This document shows, piece after piece, positions 1-8,773 of a DNA stretch of 57,404 bases. The notes below the pieces were generated by a model, which did no database searches, had not been told where the DNA came from, and saw only the letters and a list, made by a program, of their open reading frames with translations. Every line of letters begins with the position of its first letter. Within the stretch, counting starts at the first letter, position 1. A program made the translations under genes and the position numbers. Source of the stretch: Bacteroidota bacterium (GTDB lineage: Bacteria; Bacteroidota; Bacteroidia; Flavobacteriales; Weeksellaceae). The stretch is taken from the NCBI GenBank assembly GCA_023461035.1, contig JAEWOD010000047.1, forward strand, positions 1 to 57,404, read 5' to 3'.

Positions 1-126
1 AACGTTTTTTTGTCATTTTTCAGACAAAGAAAAAGTTTTATGAAACACGTTTCATAAAACTTCCTCCAACCGACTTGTCAGTAAGGGTTTGCTGGAATTT
101 TACCAACTATTTTTCAGTATTATGCC
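1..126 (-). mobile_element. End of an IS256-like insertion sequence (runs off left edge)
   Basis: Read on the minus strand, this segment matches the transposase-proximal end of the element at 42687-43955: the same outer end GGCATAATACTG, the inverted repeat with one mismatch (102-119), the same palindrome before the start codon (33-62), and then a transposase start reading M-T-K-K-R as the window ends. The leader between inverted repeat and palindrome is only loosely conserved between the two copies, so they are related but not identical elements. The transposase body lies outside the window. Confidence 0.85.
33..62. promoter_or_regulatory. 30-bp palindrome in IS leader, before the transposase start
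   Basis: The arms are 14 bp with only the central two bases unpaired (AC, against a fully self-complementary CG in the copy at 42751-42780). On the minus strand it is followed by a T-rich run and then the transposase ATG. This is the layout of a hairpin that stops outside transcripts from entering the transposase gene, as known for other IS families; that function is inferred. Confidence 0.6.
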
Positions 127-152
127 TAAACTGTTCAGTTTGAAATCCTTTA

Positions 153-1202
153 CTAATTTCTCAAAGAATCCATATCAATTACAAACCGGTATTTCACATC
201 TGCTTTCACCACTCTGTCCCAAGCTTCGTTTATATTTTGAATATTGATCATTTCCACTTCGGGCAAAACCTGATGCTCTCCACAGAAATCAAGCATTTCC
301 TGCGTTTCTTTAATTCCGCCGATCATGGATCCGGCTATGTTTTTTCGCAAACGTACCAACATTGCACTGTTTACGCGAGTCAGCGGCTCAATCGCTCCTA
401 CCAAAACCATGGTTGCATCCCGTTTCAATAAATTCACATAAGGATCGACATCATGCCCGACCGGAATCGTATTCAACAAGAAATCAAATGAATTCGCTTG
501 CGCTTTCATTGCTTCCGTATCTTTTGAAATCAGGACTTCATCGGCTCCGAGTAGCTTCGCATCTTCTCCTTTTTCAGGTGAAGTCGTAATCATCACGACA
601 TGAGCACCCATCGCATGCGCAAATTTGATTCCCATGTGCCCCAAACCGCCCAGACCGATCACACCTACCTTATCTCCTACCTGGACGTTCCAATGACGAA
701 GTGGGGACCAAGTCGTAATCCCGGCACAAAGCAAAGGCGCGGCTTTCGATAAATCCAAATTGTCCGGAATTCTTAAAACAAAGGACTGATCCACTATTAT
801 TTTTTCTGAATAACCGCCAAAGGTATGTCCGCCCGAAATCTTGTCGGGGCTTCCATACGTAAAAGTTGCACCGTTTTCGCAGTATTGTTCCAAACCCTCT
901 TGGCAGGATTCACAATCCTGGCAGGAATCCACCATACATCCCACTCCTACAGAATCTCCTTGTTTAAATCGGGTAACTTCGCTCCCGACTGCTGTCACCT
1001 TTCCGATGATCTCATGTCCCGGAACAACCGGATAACGCGCCGGCCCCCATTCACTTCTCGCCGTATGGATGTCGCTGTGGCAAACACCGCAGTATAAAAT
1101 CTCGATGGCAACGTCTGTCGCCAGCAATTCTCTTCTTTCTATGTTTAATGGAACCAATTCTCCTGTTGCGGAATGGTTTCCAAATGCTTTTGTGGGATTC
1201 AT
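153..1202 (-). CDS. Zinc-dependent NAD(P) alcohol dehydrogenase
   Basis: This 349-residue protein is a medium-chain dehydrogenase/reductase of the cinnamyl-alcohol/YahK-like type, a cytoplasmic enzyme that interconverts alcohols and aldehydes with NAD(P)H. Catalytic-zinc ligands are visible at Cys41 and His63 (in GHE), with a third Cys near 159. Four cysteines at 94, 97, 100 and 108 form the structural zinc site. The Rossmann turn GLGGLG lies near residue 183. The length is normal for the family. It is monocistronic, with its own recognisable promoter at 1262-1289. The true substrate cannot be read from sequence. Confidence 0.93.
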   Translation of the reverse strand: MNPTKAFGNHSATGELVPLNIERRELLATDVAIEILYCGVCHSDIHTARSEWGPARYPVVPGHEIIGKVTAVGSEVTRFKQGDSVGVGCMVDSCQDCESCQEGLEQYCENGATFTYGSPDKISGGHTFGGYSEKIIVDQSFVLRIPDNLDLSKAAPLLCAGITTWSPLRHWNVQVGDKVGVIGLGGLGHMGIKFAHAMGAHVVMITTSPEKGEDAKLLGADEVLISKDTEAMKAQANSFDFLLNTIPVGHDVDPYVNLLKRDATMVLVGAIEPLTRVNSAMLVRLRKNIAGSMIGGIKETQEMLDFCGEHQVLPEVEMINIQNINEAWDRVVKADVKYRFVIDMDSLRN

Positions 1203-1261
1203 TCTGGTGAAATTTTATATTTTAGGAATCATTTTTACCAAAAACAATTCCTTACTTGTTC

Positions 1262-1289
1262 CAAATGTACAATAAATCTCCATTGACAA
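1262..1289 (-). promoter_or_regulatory. Bacteroidota-type promoter of the alcohol dehydrogenase gene
   Basis: On the minus strand the sequence reads TTG (1289-1287), 17 bp, then TACATTTG (1269-1262). This matches the -33 TTG / -7 TAnnTTTG pattern of Bacteroidota primary sigma factors. The start codon is 60 bp downstream. Confidence 0.65.
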
Positions 1290-1367
1290 AATTAAATCCG
1301 CATTTCCTGAAATCTCATATACTTTCAACATCCGTAGCATCTAATTTTGAATAAAAAATAATTCGAT

Positions 1368-2540
1368 ATGAAAACCCTTTATAAAATTTTTACCTTTCTG
1401 TTTGTCTTCGGGCTTTTGGCTTCTTGTAATTCCTGTAAATCAGATGATGATGTAGCCCCGCCTGTAACTGAAGAACCTCCTATAACAGAAGAACCGGGCG
1501 ACACAGATCCATCGCAAGCAGCTATAGATTTGCTTAACAATTTAAAAAACAATGCCAACCAAGGTAATATTTTACTTGGCCATCAAGCCACTACGATTGC
1601 CGGTGTGGGATGGCGTCTTTAGCAAATGCCTGATTACAGTGATTTTAAAGCAATTTCCGGAAAATTCCCGGCTCTCTACGGATGGGAATTCTCTCCAAGA
1701 CATGACAATCAAAATGAGACCTATGATTATGTTTCATTTGACACAACCATTGAGGAAGCCAAAAAGGCATACAACCGTGGCGGAGTAAATGCTTTCAACA
1801 TCCATCCTTACCGTTTGGATAACAACGGGACGATGTATGATAATGCGCCCGGGCTTGTAGCAAAAATGATTCCCGGAGGCGAGCTGCATGATGCTTACAA
1901 ACAGATTTTGGACAAATATGTTTTGGAATTCAATAAATTGAAAGACAATAACGGAAATCCCATTCCCTTCATTTTCCGTCCTTATCACGAAGCCAATCAC
2001 AATTGGTTCTGGTGGGGAAGCACGGCTTGTACAGATGACGAATTCAAAACCCTTTTCCGGTTTACTATCGAATATATGCGTGGAAAAGGTTTGAACAATA
2101 TGCTGGTTTGCTATGCGCCCGGCTATTTCCAAAACGAAGCCACTTATATGGCGCGTTATCCCGGGGATGATGTGGTGGATATTTTGGGATTTGACGGATA
2201 TTATGGAAATAATAACGGACACGGAACGGATTGGCAGACTTTGAAAAATCATTTGACAATATTGAAATCAATTGGCGAAGCAAAAAACAAACCCGTTTCA
2301 TGGGCGGAAACCGGAGAAAAGAATCTGGATACAGCTGATTATTTTTCCCAACTCAACCAAGCCATTACAGAAACCGGAATCAAACCGATTTATCTGATGT
2401 TTTGGGCAAATTATCAGCAAAACGAATACTATGTTCCGTATCAAAACCTGAACAACAATGCTCTGAAACAAAATTTCATCGACTTTGTAAATATGGATAA
2501 ATTCCAGGCAGAAGGCGAAAACCCCGATCTCTATAATTAA
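1368..2540 (+). pseudogene. Glycoside hydrolase family 26 (beta-mannanase-like) lipoprotein, interrupted by an in-frame TAG
   Basis: The gene reads in one frame from a lipoprotein signal (lipobox LLASC) to a stop at 2538-2540, except for a TAG codon at 1620-1622. Both sides belong to the same GH26 fold: before the stop GHQATT and GVGW, after it FPALYGW, RPYHEANHNWFWWG with the acid/base Glu, and WAETG with the nucleophile Glu. GH26 enzymes cleave beta-1,4-mannans, and this one would be anchored to the outer membrane. Spacing between the conserved blocks is normal, so a single point change (for example from CAG or AAG) is the simplest cause. The second part could start at 1626 but would lack the signal and the first strand. 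A TAnnTTTG element at 1342-1349 may be its promoter. It may be a dead gene, a suppressed stop or a base-call error. Confidence 0.8.
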
Positions 2541-2570
2541 GAAACTCTCTCATTATTATTTTTATTTGAA

Positions 2571-2600
2571 TGGAAATACAGAAATTGTATTTCCATTTTT
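2571..2600 (+). terminator. Rho-independent terminator after the GH26 gene
   Basis: A perfect 9-bp stem (TGGAAATAC / GTATTTCCA) with a 7-nt loop is followed directly by five T. Confidence 0.7.
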
Positions 2601-2676
2601 ATCTTTATGTTTTAATCTGAGTTCGGTTATTATTTTTGCTTCAGATTTAAATAAATTTGTAATTCAATATTTCGTT

Positions 2677-3150
2677 ATGAAAAAGTTCCTTTTTATTCTA
2701 AGTTTGTCTGTCTGCACCATTGTATTTTCTCAATCAAATGAAGAAACACAATTTCAGTCTATAGTCGAAAACCTCTTTCAACAGGTGTTTTCCGATTTGG
2801 AAACGGAGAAAATCCAGCATTATTTAACCGATGATTTTTTATTGTTTGAAGACGGTGAAATATGGAATACGGATTCTATCAGAATCTATACGGAACGGCT
2901 AAAAAAACAGTTCAACAACGAAGAAAATAAAATAAATACGTTCAAAAGAACCAATTCGTTCAAGTTTATAAAATCCGAGTCAGATGCACAATCCGGAACT
3001 ATTTATTATGAAAATTTTGCCGATTTCACGATGAATGGAACGAGTATTGCGAAGATGCACTGGCTGGAAAGTGCCGTTTTCCGAAAAACAAAAGACGGAT
3101 GGAAAATCAGTTTTTTGCACTCAAGTCCGGTAAAAGAAGATAAAAATTAA
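2677..3150 (+). CDS. Secreted NTF2-like (SnoaL/DUF4440-type) protein
   Basis: The start at 2677 was chosen because it begins a clean Sec signal peptide (MKKFLFILSLSVCTIVFSQ); the longer reading frame from 2566 adds a tail that overlaps the upstream terminator. The mature part of about 135 residues has the cone-fold pattern of DUF4440/SnoaL-like proteins: an N-terminal helix (QFQSIVENLFQQVFSDL), a threatened-ligand pocket region and a last strand ending GWKISFLHSSPV. Family members bind small ligands or have lost catalysis, so no reaction can be assigned. It is probably periplasmic. The signal and fold are clear; the function is open. Confidence 0.7.
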   Translation: MKKFLFILSLSVCTIVFSQSNEETQFQSIVENLFQQVFSDLETEKIQHYLTDDFLLFEDGEIWNTDSIRIYTERLKKQFNNEENKINTFKRTNSFKFIKSESDAQSGTIYYENFADFTMNGTSIAKMHWLESAVFRKTKDGWKISFLHSSPVKEDKN

Positions 3151-3161
3151 TTTAAAAAAAA

Positions 3162-3357
3162 ATGAATACTTATAAATTTAAAACAAACATCAATTGTGGA
3201 GGTTGTATCGCCGGCGTAACACCCTTTTTAAATAAACTAATGGAATGTTGACACAGAAAATCCCGATAAAATCCTGACGGTGGAAACAGAAACGGTTTCG
3301 GAAGAAGAAATCCTGAAAGCCGTAAAAAAAGCCGGTTTTGAAATCGAAGCCTTATGA
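3162..3357 (+). pseudogene. Heavy-metal-associated (HMA) domain protein, frameshifted by a small deletion
   Basis: The first frame encodes MNTYKFKTNINCGGCIAG with the metal-binding CxxC of HMA copper/heavy-metal chaperones and stops at a TGA at 3249-3251. The second half continues one frame away as WNVDTENPDKILTVETE up to the stop at 3355-3357, which is the normal C-terminal half of this small Bacteroidota HMA family. About five residues between the halves (usually 'NGVEK'-like) are missing as well as the frame, which points to a deletion of about 14 nt and not to a single-base error. It lies 11 bp after the NTF2-like gene, so the two were probably one transcript. Confidence 0.75.
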
Positions 3358-3420
3358 TTTTCTTTCCTTCTGTAACGAATTAATTATTTAAACTACTAAT
3401 CAATTAAACATCAAATAAAA

Positions 3421-4182
3421 ATGAAAAAATTACTTTTTGTATTTTCCTTATTGTTCGTCGGGACATATGCCAACGCACAAGACAAACCCCAGTTTTTGGA
3501 GGTAGATTATCAAATGGAAATGAAATTTGACATCGAACAAATCCTGGCAAGCGTTCCCGCACAGTGGAAATCGCAGGTGGAAGAACCGCTTCGTCAAGAA
3601 ATAAAAAACGGAATCTTTGTCGATTATAAATTACAAACAAACGGTACCGAATCCGAATATAAAATGCTGGAAAAAATCAATAACGACCAAACTCCCGCAG
3701 GAATGATTCTTTCCCAAATAACCGCCATGGATAAAGAACCGCTATACAAAGACATCAAAGAAAAGTATTATTTAAAACCTTACAATGTCGGGAAAGCTTA
3801 TTTGATGAAAGACCAGTTGCAGGACATCAACTGGAAAATTTCCAAAGAAAAACTACAGGTTGCAGGATTTGATACATATAAAGCTACAGGAGTGATGAAC
3901 GATTCCATCCCGGTTACAGCTTGGTACACACCAAAAATCAATATCAAAGACGGGCCGGACAGAATTTGGGGATTACCCGGATTAATTTTGAAAACCGAAT
4001 TCGAGATGAACGGTGCAGGCATCATCATTACAGCAACCAAAGTAGCCGTAAAAGAAGAGGAAATCAAAATCAATAAACCCTCCAAAGGACAGGAAATAAC
4101 CGAGAAAGAATTCTATGAAGAAATGAAAGCACTTCAGGAAAAAATGAAAGAAATGTATGGCGGAGGTGTAGACTCAGAATAA
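3421..4182 (+). CDS. GLPGLI family secreted protein
   Basis: This 253-residue protein has a Sec signal peptide (MKKLLFVFSLLFVGTYANAQ) and the diagnostic family block near residue 180, here WGLPGLILKTEF. GLPGLI proteins occur only in Bacteroidota, are exported, and have no proven biochemical role; some are found near TonB-dependent transport and metal genes. The C-terminal 40 residues are rich in Glu and Lys and predicted helical. Its upstream neighbour is a broken HMA metal chaperone, so a link to metal handling is possible but only by context. A terminator follows at 4206. Confidence 0.88.
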   Translation: MKKLLFVFSLLFVGTYANAQDKPQFLEVDYQMEMKFDIEQILASVPAQWKSQVEEPLRQEIKNGIFVDYKLQTNGTESEYKMLEKINNDQTPAGMILSQITAMDKEPLYKDIKEKYYLKPYNVGKAYLMKDQLQDINWKISKEKLQVAGFDTYKATGVMNDSIPVTAWYTPKINIKDGPDRIWGLPGLILKTEFEMNGAGIIITATKVAVKEEEIKINKPSKGQEITEKEFYEEMKALQEKMKEMYGGGVDSE

Positions 4183-4205
4183 ACCATTTCACAAATTTTT
4201 ATCAA

Positions 4206-4236
4206 AGCTTCGGTAAGACCGGAGCTTTTTATTTTT
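4206..4236 (+). terminator. Terminator after the GLPGLI gene
   Basis: The 9-bp stem AGCTTCGGT / ACCGGAGCT has one G-T wobble and a 3-nt loop, followed by TTTTATTTTT. It overlaps the end of the convergent gene at 4229. Confidence 0.7.
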
Positions 4237-4558
4237 CGATCTTTTCCATCACAAACGGACAACCCAAATTAAATGGAGAACCGTAAATATCCGGACATTC
4301 ATCTTTCTCATCCGGCACTCCGTCCAAATCCGAGTCCGTAGATTTCAGTTGATCGTAATAAGCAGACAATTGCGTGTTAGTTTCCAGAGGACACCCCAAA
4401 TTAAAAATAGAACCGGGTTCATTTGGGCAGGCATCCCTCCTGTCGTGAACACCATCCAAATCGGTGTCAACGCTTTTATCTGCCAAAATCGCTTGTTGTT
4501 TGGAACAGGAAATTTGGAAGAATAAAAAAAGTAATGATATATATCGGATTTTAATCAA
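4229..4558 (-). CDS. Small lipoprotein with two thrombospondin type-3 repeats
   Basis: This 109-residue protein starts with a lipoprotein signal (FLFFQISC, the Cys being the lipid site). It then has two copies of the calcium-binding thrombospondin type-3 pattern, DTDLDGVHDRRDACPNEPG and DSDLDGVPDEKDECPDIYG, each closed by a Phe-Asn-Leu-Gly-Cys-Pro turn. Such repeats are usually rigid calcium-stabilised linkers in OmpA-type surface proteins. The upstream neighbour, 26 bp away on the same strand, is a VIT/VWA/OmpA protein with one repeat of the same type, so the two are probably cotranscribed and sit together at the cell surface. A lone double-repeat lipoprotein without an OmpA domain is unusual. 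Confidence 0.75.
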   Translation of the reverse strand: MIKIRYISLLFLFFQISCSKQQAILADKSVDTDLDGVHDRRDACPNEPGSIFNLGCPLETNTQLSAYYDQLKSTDSDLDGVPDEKDECPDIYGSPFNLGCPFVMEKIEK

Positions 4559-4584
4559 AATTTAAAAATTTACTTTACCCAAAT

Positions 4585-6828
4585 TTAATCCAATACTTTA
4601 AAAACCACACGACGATTTTCAAAATTTTTTGCATCATTACAAACCGTGTGAGGCCGACATTCCGGATGACGCAATTCTTTGTCACCCTTCCCGACTATTT
4701 TCAATCGGTTGATATCCACACCTTTTCCTTTTAAATAATTCAGGACTGCTTTTGCACGGTTGATGGAAAGAGTCTGGTTGTATTCGGGAGTTCCGGCGGC
4801 ATCGGTATGACCTTCCACTATATAGTTTTGATTTTGCTGATTCAGGATGATTTCCGCAGCTGTATTGAGTTTTTCATAAAATTCCGGTTTGATGACGTAG
4901 GAATCAAAATCAAATTCAATCCCTTCCAGCTGCCGGCTGATTTCCAAAGCAATTTTTTCTTCTTTCGTTTTGGGACAACCTTTACGGTCAGGCGTTCCTC
5001 TGTCAAACGGACATTGATCAGTCGTATTGGGTATACGGTCAAAATCGGAATCAAAATCATTCTGAAAAGTCAATTTATTTTGCGAATTTTCATACAAAGA
5101 TGTTTTCCTGCCGAAATTTCCATTGAAATTGATATAATTTTCTTCAATAAAAGATGTAAAAGGCGTAGCGATATTCAGCTCTTCACCCAATTTGATGATT
5201 TGATTTCGGTATTTTCCGTCTTTTACACAGCGTTCACCGCAACGTTCTTCTTCCTCCAAAAGAAAATCAATTTTTTCCCTCGCCCATAAATATTTTAAAA
5301 TAAATAAATCCTCGTTGTTTTTTTCTTGCGGCAAGGAAAATTCTTCTTTGTAAGTTTCCTCCCCGTCAATTCCGGTCAAAATCAATTTCGGATCACGCAT
5401 CCCGCTGCATTCTTTACTCACAAAACTGGAAGATTGACTGGAGAGAAAACCTTTAAATTGATTGGGATAGGTTTCCTGTAAATTCAGCTCCCGTGACTGA
5501 ACCTGGATATTTCGCAAAAGCGGAGTCCTGATTAAATTAAAAAAGCGATCCAATTCTTCTTTGGCTTCCGGTTGTTCCGTAATCAGAACCGGCTCGGTTC
5601 CCATGGTATTGGCCAACTGCTGAATGGTCCTTCTGTCCACATCATACCCTATCCCAAATGTAAAATACTGTGCATCCTTTAAATTGTTCTTTAAATTCAA
5701 ATAAAGCGTCCGGTCTTCCAGCAATTTTCCGTCCGTCACCAAAACCACAATCCGGTTAAACTCTTTGTCCGGTTTATAAGTATATACTTTTTGCAAAGCA
5801 TCGCTCAGCTTGGTTTTTCCGGTTCCTTTTTGTTGGTTGATGGCGTTGATGGCGATGGATTTGTTTTCTTCCGTCGCATGGACAGATTCCGATGAAAGAA
5901 AATCACTCCCACCCGCAAAAAACAAAATATTGAACTTTTCTTCCGGCTTCAAATCATTTAGAATACGGGTAACCAATTCTTTTGAAGTTTCGATTGGAAA
6001 TCCCTGCATGGAACCTGAAATATCCATCACAAAGACATATTCGCGCGGCGCGATTTCCTCGGGTTTTATCAGTTTTGGCGGTTCCACAACTCCTAAAATA
6101 TACCGGCAACCTTTGTCTTCGTACACCAGCATCCCCGCTTCCGCTTCCTCTCCTCTTGATTTGTAAATCAATTCGATAGGTTTTTCCCAATCTTTTCCCG
6201 AATAATTGAAAATCTGGTATTTCTGTGAAACTTTTTCCGGTTGCAAACCATGAGATGATACTTCCGAATCAAAAATAGGTGTCGGGCTGATGATGTTGAT
6301 CCCAAAGTTAAATTCTTCCAGATTATTCTGATAGTGTGGAGCAATATAGGAAGGAAGTTGAAGCGATTTCAAATCCTCCTCTTTTTTTAGGTTTTGCATA
6401 TATTTCAACACAACTTTTATTTCCTCCGAAGGCTTTGAAATAGGGATATTCAAGTTTAGAAATTGAGGATCTGTACTATGTTTCAGCGTGATTTTTTTTC
6501 CCTTTTTATTTTCGGCTATTACCTGTTTGCGTATGTTATCCATGTTTTGGGCATCAAGCGCATAAATTTTATCGGGCAGATAAACCGTCAGTTCATATAA
6601 AGAAGTTTCTAATCCTATGGGAAATAAATAAGATGCTTTTGGGGTATCCGAAACTTTAAAAATCTGATAAAGATGTACATCTGCAACGGCTCCAACTACA
6701 TTAATCTCCAAAGACTGTTGTGTCAGCTCCAGATTTCCTCCTTCTGAAAAAAGCTGGGGAATTTGTTTTTCTTGCGAATGGACAATGAAACTGAAAAGAA
6801 AAAATAAGATAGCTAAAAATCGGTTCAT
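4585..6828 (-). CDS. VIT and VWA domain protein with C-terminal OmpA peptidoglycan-binding domain
   Basis: This 747-residue exported protein has a signal peptide ending near HSQ19. A VIT domain follows (about 25-150, with ATG-like hydrophobic strands), then a von Willebrand A domain (about 265-430) with an intact MIDAS motif DISGS. After a linker there is one thrombospondin type-3 repeat (DSDFDRIPNTTDQCP) and an OmpA C-terminal domain (about 640-747) with the peptidoglycan-contact pattern EGHTDAAGTPEYNQTLSINR. VIT-VWA proteins resemble inter-alpha-trypsin inhibitor heavy chains and bind ligands through a metal ion; the OmpA end would anchor it to the cell wall. The combination suggests an adhesive or matrix-binding periplasmic/surface protein. 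The domain calls are firm; the ligand is unknown. Confidence 0.88.
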   Translation of the reverse strand: MNRFLAILFFLFSFIVHSQEKQIPQLFSEGGNLELTQQSLEINVVGAVADVHLYQIFKVSDTPKASYLFPIGLETSLYELTVYLPDKIYALDAQNMDNIRKQVIAENKKGKKITLKHSTDPQFLNLNIPISKPSEEIKVVLKYMQNLKKEEDLKSLQLPSYIAPHYQNNLEEFNFGINIISPTPIFDSEVSSHGLQPEKVSQKYQIFNYSGKDWEKPIELIYKSRGEEAEAGMLVYEDKGCRYILGVVEPPKLIKPEEIAPREYVFVMDISGSMQGFPIETSKELVTRILNDLKPEEKFNILFFAGGSDFLSSESVHATEENKSIAINAINQQKGTGKTKLSDALQKVYTYKPDKEFNRIVVLVTDGKLLEDRTLYLNLKNNLKDAQYFTFGIGYDVDRRTIQQLANTMGTEPVLITEQPEAKEELDRFFNLIRTPLLRNIQVQSRELNLQETYPNQFKGFLSSQSSSFVSKECSGMRDPKLILTGIDGEETYKEEFSLPQEKNNEDLFILKYLWAREKIDFLLEEEERCGERCVKDGKYRNQIIKLGEELNIATPFTSFIEENYINFNGNFGRKTSLYENSQNKLTFQNDFDSDFDRIPNTTDQCPFDRGTPDRKGCPKTKEEKIALEISRQLEGIEFDFDSYVIKPEFYEKLNTAAEIILNQQNQNYIVEGHTDAAGTPEYNQTLSINRAKAVLNYLKGKGVDINRLKIVGKGDKELRHPECRPHTVCNDAKNFENRRVVFKVLD

Positions 6829-6967
6829 AAGTAGAAATCACGGCAATTTACTCAAAATTGATTGAACCGAAACGAAAGTCAATGAATTAACATGGCAAAC
6901 GCATCAATTTTTTAAAGCCTAAAGGGCTGACATAATTATAGAGAAAAGGATTTTTTAGGTCAGCAAA

Positions 6968-7003
6968 ATCCCGAAGGGATGACATTTCACCCCTTCGGGA
7001 TTA
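6968..7003. repeat. Palindromic intergenic repeat (CCCGAAGGG type)
   Basis: Perfect 12-bp arms AATCCCGAAGGG and CCCTTCGGGATT enclose a 12-nt loop. It lies in the divergent region between the VIT/VWA gene and the cupin gene, beside a second element reading CCTAAAGGGCTGACA at about 6917. The style matches short palindromic repeats that are scattered between genes in Bacteroidota. Termination or mRNA-stabilising activity is possible, but there is no T-run. Confidence 0.6.
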
Positions 7004-7099
7004 AGAAAACAAGCCTTTTATAACAGATTTTAATTTAGATATGTTTGCCCTAAATGATTTAATAAAATGTTTTTTAAATTTGAACGTTAAATTTAGGTT

Positions 7100-7972
7100 A
7101 TGCAATTTGAATTCAATGAAGTTGAAAGAGTTGAGGAAATTTCTGCCAAAGACTTTCAAAAATACTATGTAAAACCTCAGAAACCTGTTGTAATCGAGCG
7201 AATTACAAAAGAATGGCCGGCTTATGAAAAATGGAACTTTGACTATATCAAACAAATCGCCGGAGATAAAATAGTGCCGCTTTATAACAACGATCCGGTG
7301 GATTATTCTAAAAAGGTAAACGAACCCGTCGCCGAAATGAAAATGAGCGAATATGTAGATTTACTCCAAAGTGAACCGACCGACTTGCGGATTTTTCTGT
7401 ACAACCTGATGAAACAAGTCCCTGCCCTGCAAAATGACTTTAAAATGCCCGATTTAGGACTTAATCTTTTTAAAAGTATGCCCATGCTTTTCTTTGGTGG
7501 TGAGGGTTCCAACGTTTTTATGCACTATGATATTGATTTGGCCAACATCCTTCATTTTCACTTTGCCGGAAAAAAAAGATGTATGATTGTTTCGCCTGAA
7601 CAGTCAAAATTCATGTACAAAATCCCGTATTCGGTCATTTGCAGAGAAGACATCAACTTTGATGCCCCGGATTTTGACAAATGGCCGGCTCTGAAAAACA
7701 TAAAACCCATGGTTGCCGATTTAAATCACGGCGAAATGCTCTATATGCCCGAAGGATGGTGGCACTATATGAAATACCTTACACCCGGATTTTCCATGAG
7801 TTTACGCTCACTTGCGCATAAACCCCGAAATTTCTCCGAAGCCTTTTATAACCTTTTCATCATGCGGAATTTTGATAATATGATGCGCTTGTGGAAAGGT
7901 CAAAACTGGATCGACTGGAAAAACGAACAAGCCATCACCAAAACCAATGAGCTGCTGAAAGCGGCTTCTTAA
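7100..7972 (+). CDS. Cupin-like (JmjC-type, Cupin_8) domain protein
   Basis: This 290-residue protein belongs to the cupin_8/JmjC-like group of Fe(II)/2-oxoglutarate oxygenases, relatives of FIH and tRNA wybutosine hydroxylases. The iron site reads His-x-Asp in MHYDIDLANILHF (about residues 137-149) and a distal His in EGWWHYMKYL (about 222-231), so the facial triad is complete. The N-terminus contains VVIERITKEWPAYEKW, a family hallmark (the 'rests on an inhibitor-like loop' segment). It has no signal peptide and is therefore cytoplasmic. The hydroxylated substrate is unknown. A TAnnTTTG element (7075-7082) lies just upstream; lptB follows 63 bp downstream with its own promoter element. Confidence 0.85.
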   Translation: MQFEFNEVERVEEISAKDFQKYYVKPQKPVVIERITKEWPAYEKWNFDYIKQIAGDKIVPLYNNDPVDYSKKVNEPVAEMKMSEYVDLLQSEPTDLRIFLYNLMKQVPALQNDFKMPDLGLNLFKSMPMLFFGGEGSNVFMHYDIDLANILHFHFAGKKRCMIVSPEQSKFMYKIPYSVICREDINFDAPDFDKWPALKNIKPMVADLNHGEMLYMPEGWWHYMKYLTPGFSMSLRSLAHKPRNFSEAFYNLFIMRNFDNMMRLWKGQNWIDWKNEQAITKTNELLKAAS

Positions 7973-8022
7973 ATTTTCCATCATTTTCAATTCAAATTCG
8001 TTCACAACAATCCAAAATCCAT

Positions 8023-8030
8023 TATCTTTG
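8023..8030 (+). promoter_or_regulatory. -7 promoter element TATCTTTG of lptB
   Basis: TATCTTTG lies 5 bp before the lptB start codon, so transcription would begin at or next to the ATG and give a leaderless or near-leaderless message. No exact TTG is seen at the -33 position. Confidence 0.5.
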
Positions 8031-8035
8031 ACCCA

Positions 8036-8770
8036 ATGGGAATCATACTTAGAGGAGAGAATCTGATTAAAGATTACGGTAAGAAACACGTTGTAAAAAA
8101 CGTATCGTTTTCGGTAGAACAAGGCGAAATCATCGGTTTGCTCGGGCCAAATGGTGCAGGAAAAACGACTTCGTTTTATATGATTGTAGGATTGGTAAAA
8201 GCCACTTCCGGAAAGGTCTTTTTGGACAAACAAGACATCACCGATGATGCAATGTACAAAAGAGCCCAAAAAGGAATAGGCTATCTGGCGCAGGAGGCAT
8301 CAGTTTTCCGCAAATTATCGGTGGAGGATAACATCAAATCTGTTTTGCAATTCACCAAACTCTCCAAAGCCCAGCAACAGAAAAAAACGGACGAATTGAT
8401 AGAAGAATTCAGTCTGGAACATGTACGCAAAAATCGTGGAGATTTACTATCCGGTGGAGAAAGACGCCGTACTGAAATCGCGCGCTGTCTCGCTACCGAA
8501 CCGAAATTCATCTTGTTGGACGAACCCTTTGCGGGCGTTGACCCGATTGCGGTGGAAGACATCCAGAAAATCGTGCGTTCGCTGAAAGATAAAAACATCG
8601 GAATTCTCATTACCGACCATAACGTTTCGCAAACTTTGGCGATTACAGATAAAACTTACATCATGTTTGAAGGGAAAATCCTGAAAGAGGGTTCTCCGGA
8701 AGAACTCGCAAATGATAAAGATGTAAGACGTGTTTATCTCGGTGAGAATTTCAGATTTGAGCAGTTTTAG
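8036..8770 (+). CDS. lptB: LPS export ABC transporter ATP-binding protein LptB
   Basis: This 244-residue ATPase powers the LptB2FGC complex, which pulls lipopolysaccharide out of the inner membrane and into the Lpt bridge. Walker A GPNGAGKTT (about 38-46), the signature LLSGGERRRTEIAR, Walker B FILLDEPFAGVDP and the switch His in ITDHNV are all present. The LptB-specific segment GIGYLAQEASVFRKLSVEDNI is clear. The length matches the family (about 240). Other lpt genes are not in the window, which is usual in this phylum. A gene for an exported TPR-like protein follows after 3 bp and may be cotranscribed. Confidence 0.97.
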   Translation: MGIILRGENLIKDYGKKHVVKNVSFSVEQGEIIGLLGPNGAGKTTSFYMIVGLVKATSGKVFLDKQDITDDAMYKRAQKGIGYLAQEASVFRKLSVEDNIKSVLQFTKLSKAQQQKKTDELIEEFSLEHVRKNRGDLLSGGERRRTEIARCLATEPKFILLDEPFAGVDPIAVEDIQKIVRSLKDKNIGILITDHNVSQTLAITDKTYIMFEGKILKEGSPEELANDKDVRRVYLGENFRFEQF

Positions 8771-8773
8771 AAT

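Noticed and set aside
4807..5289. Plus-strand 160-codon frame opposite the OmpA-domain gene
   Set aside because: Antisense shadow of a gene with clear domains; low-complexity Phe/Ile content.
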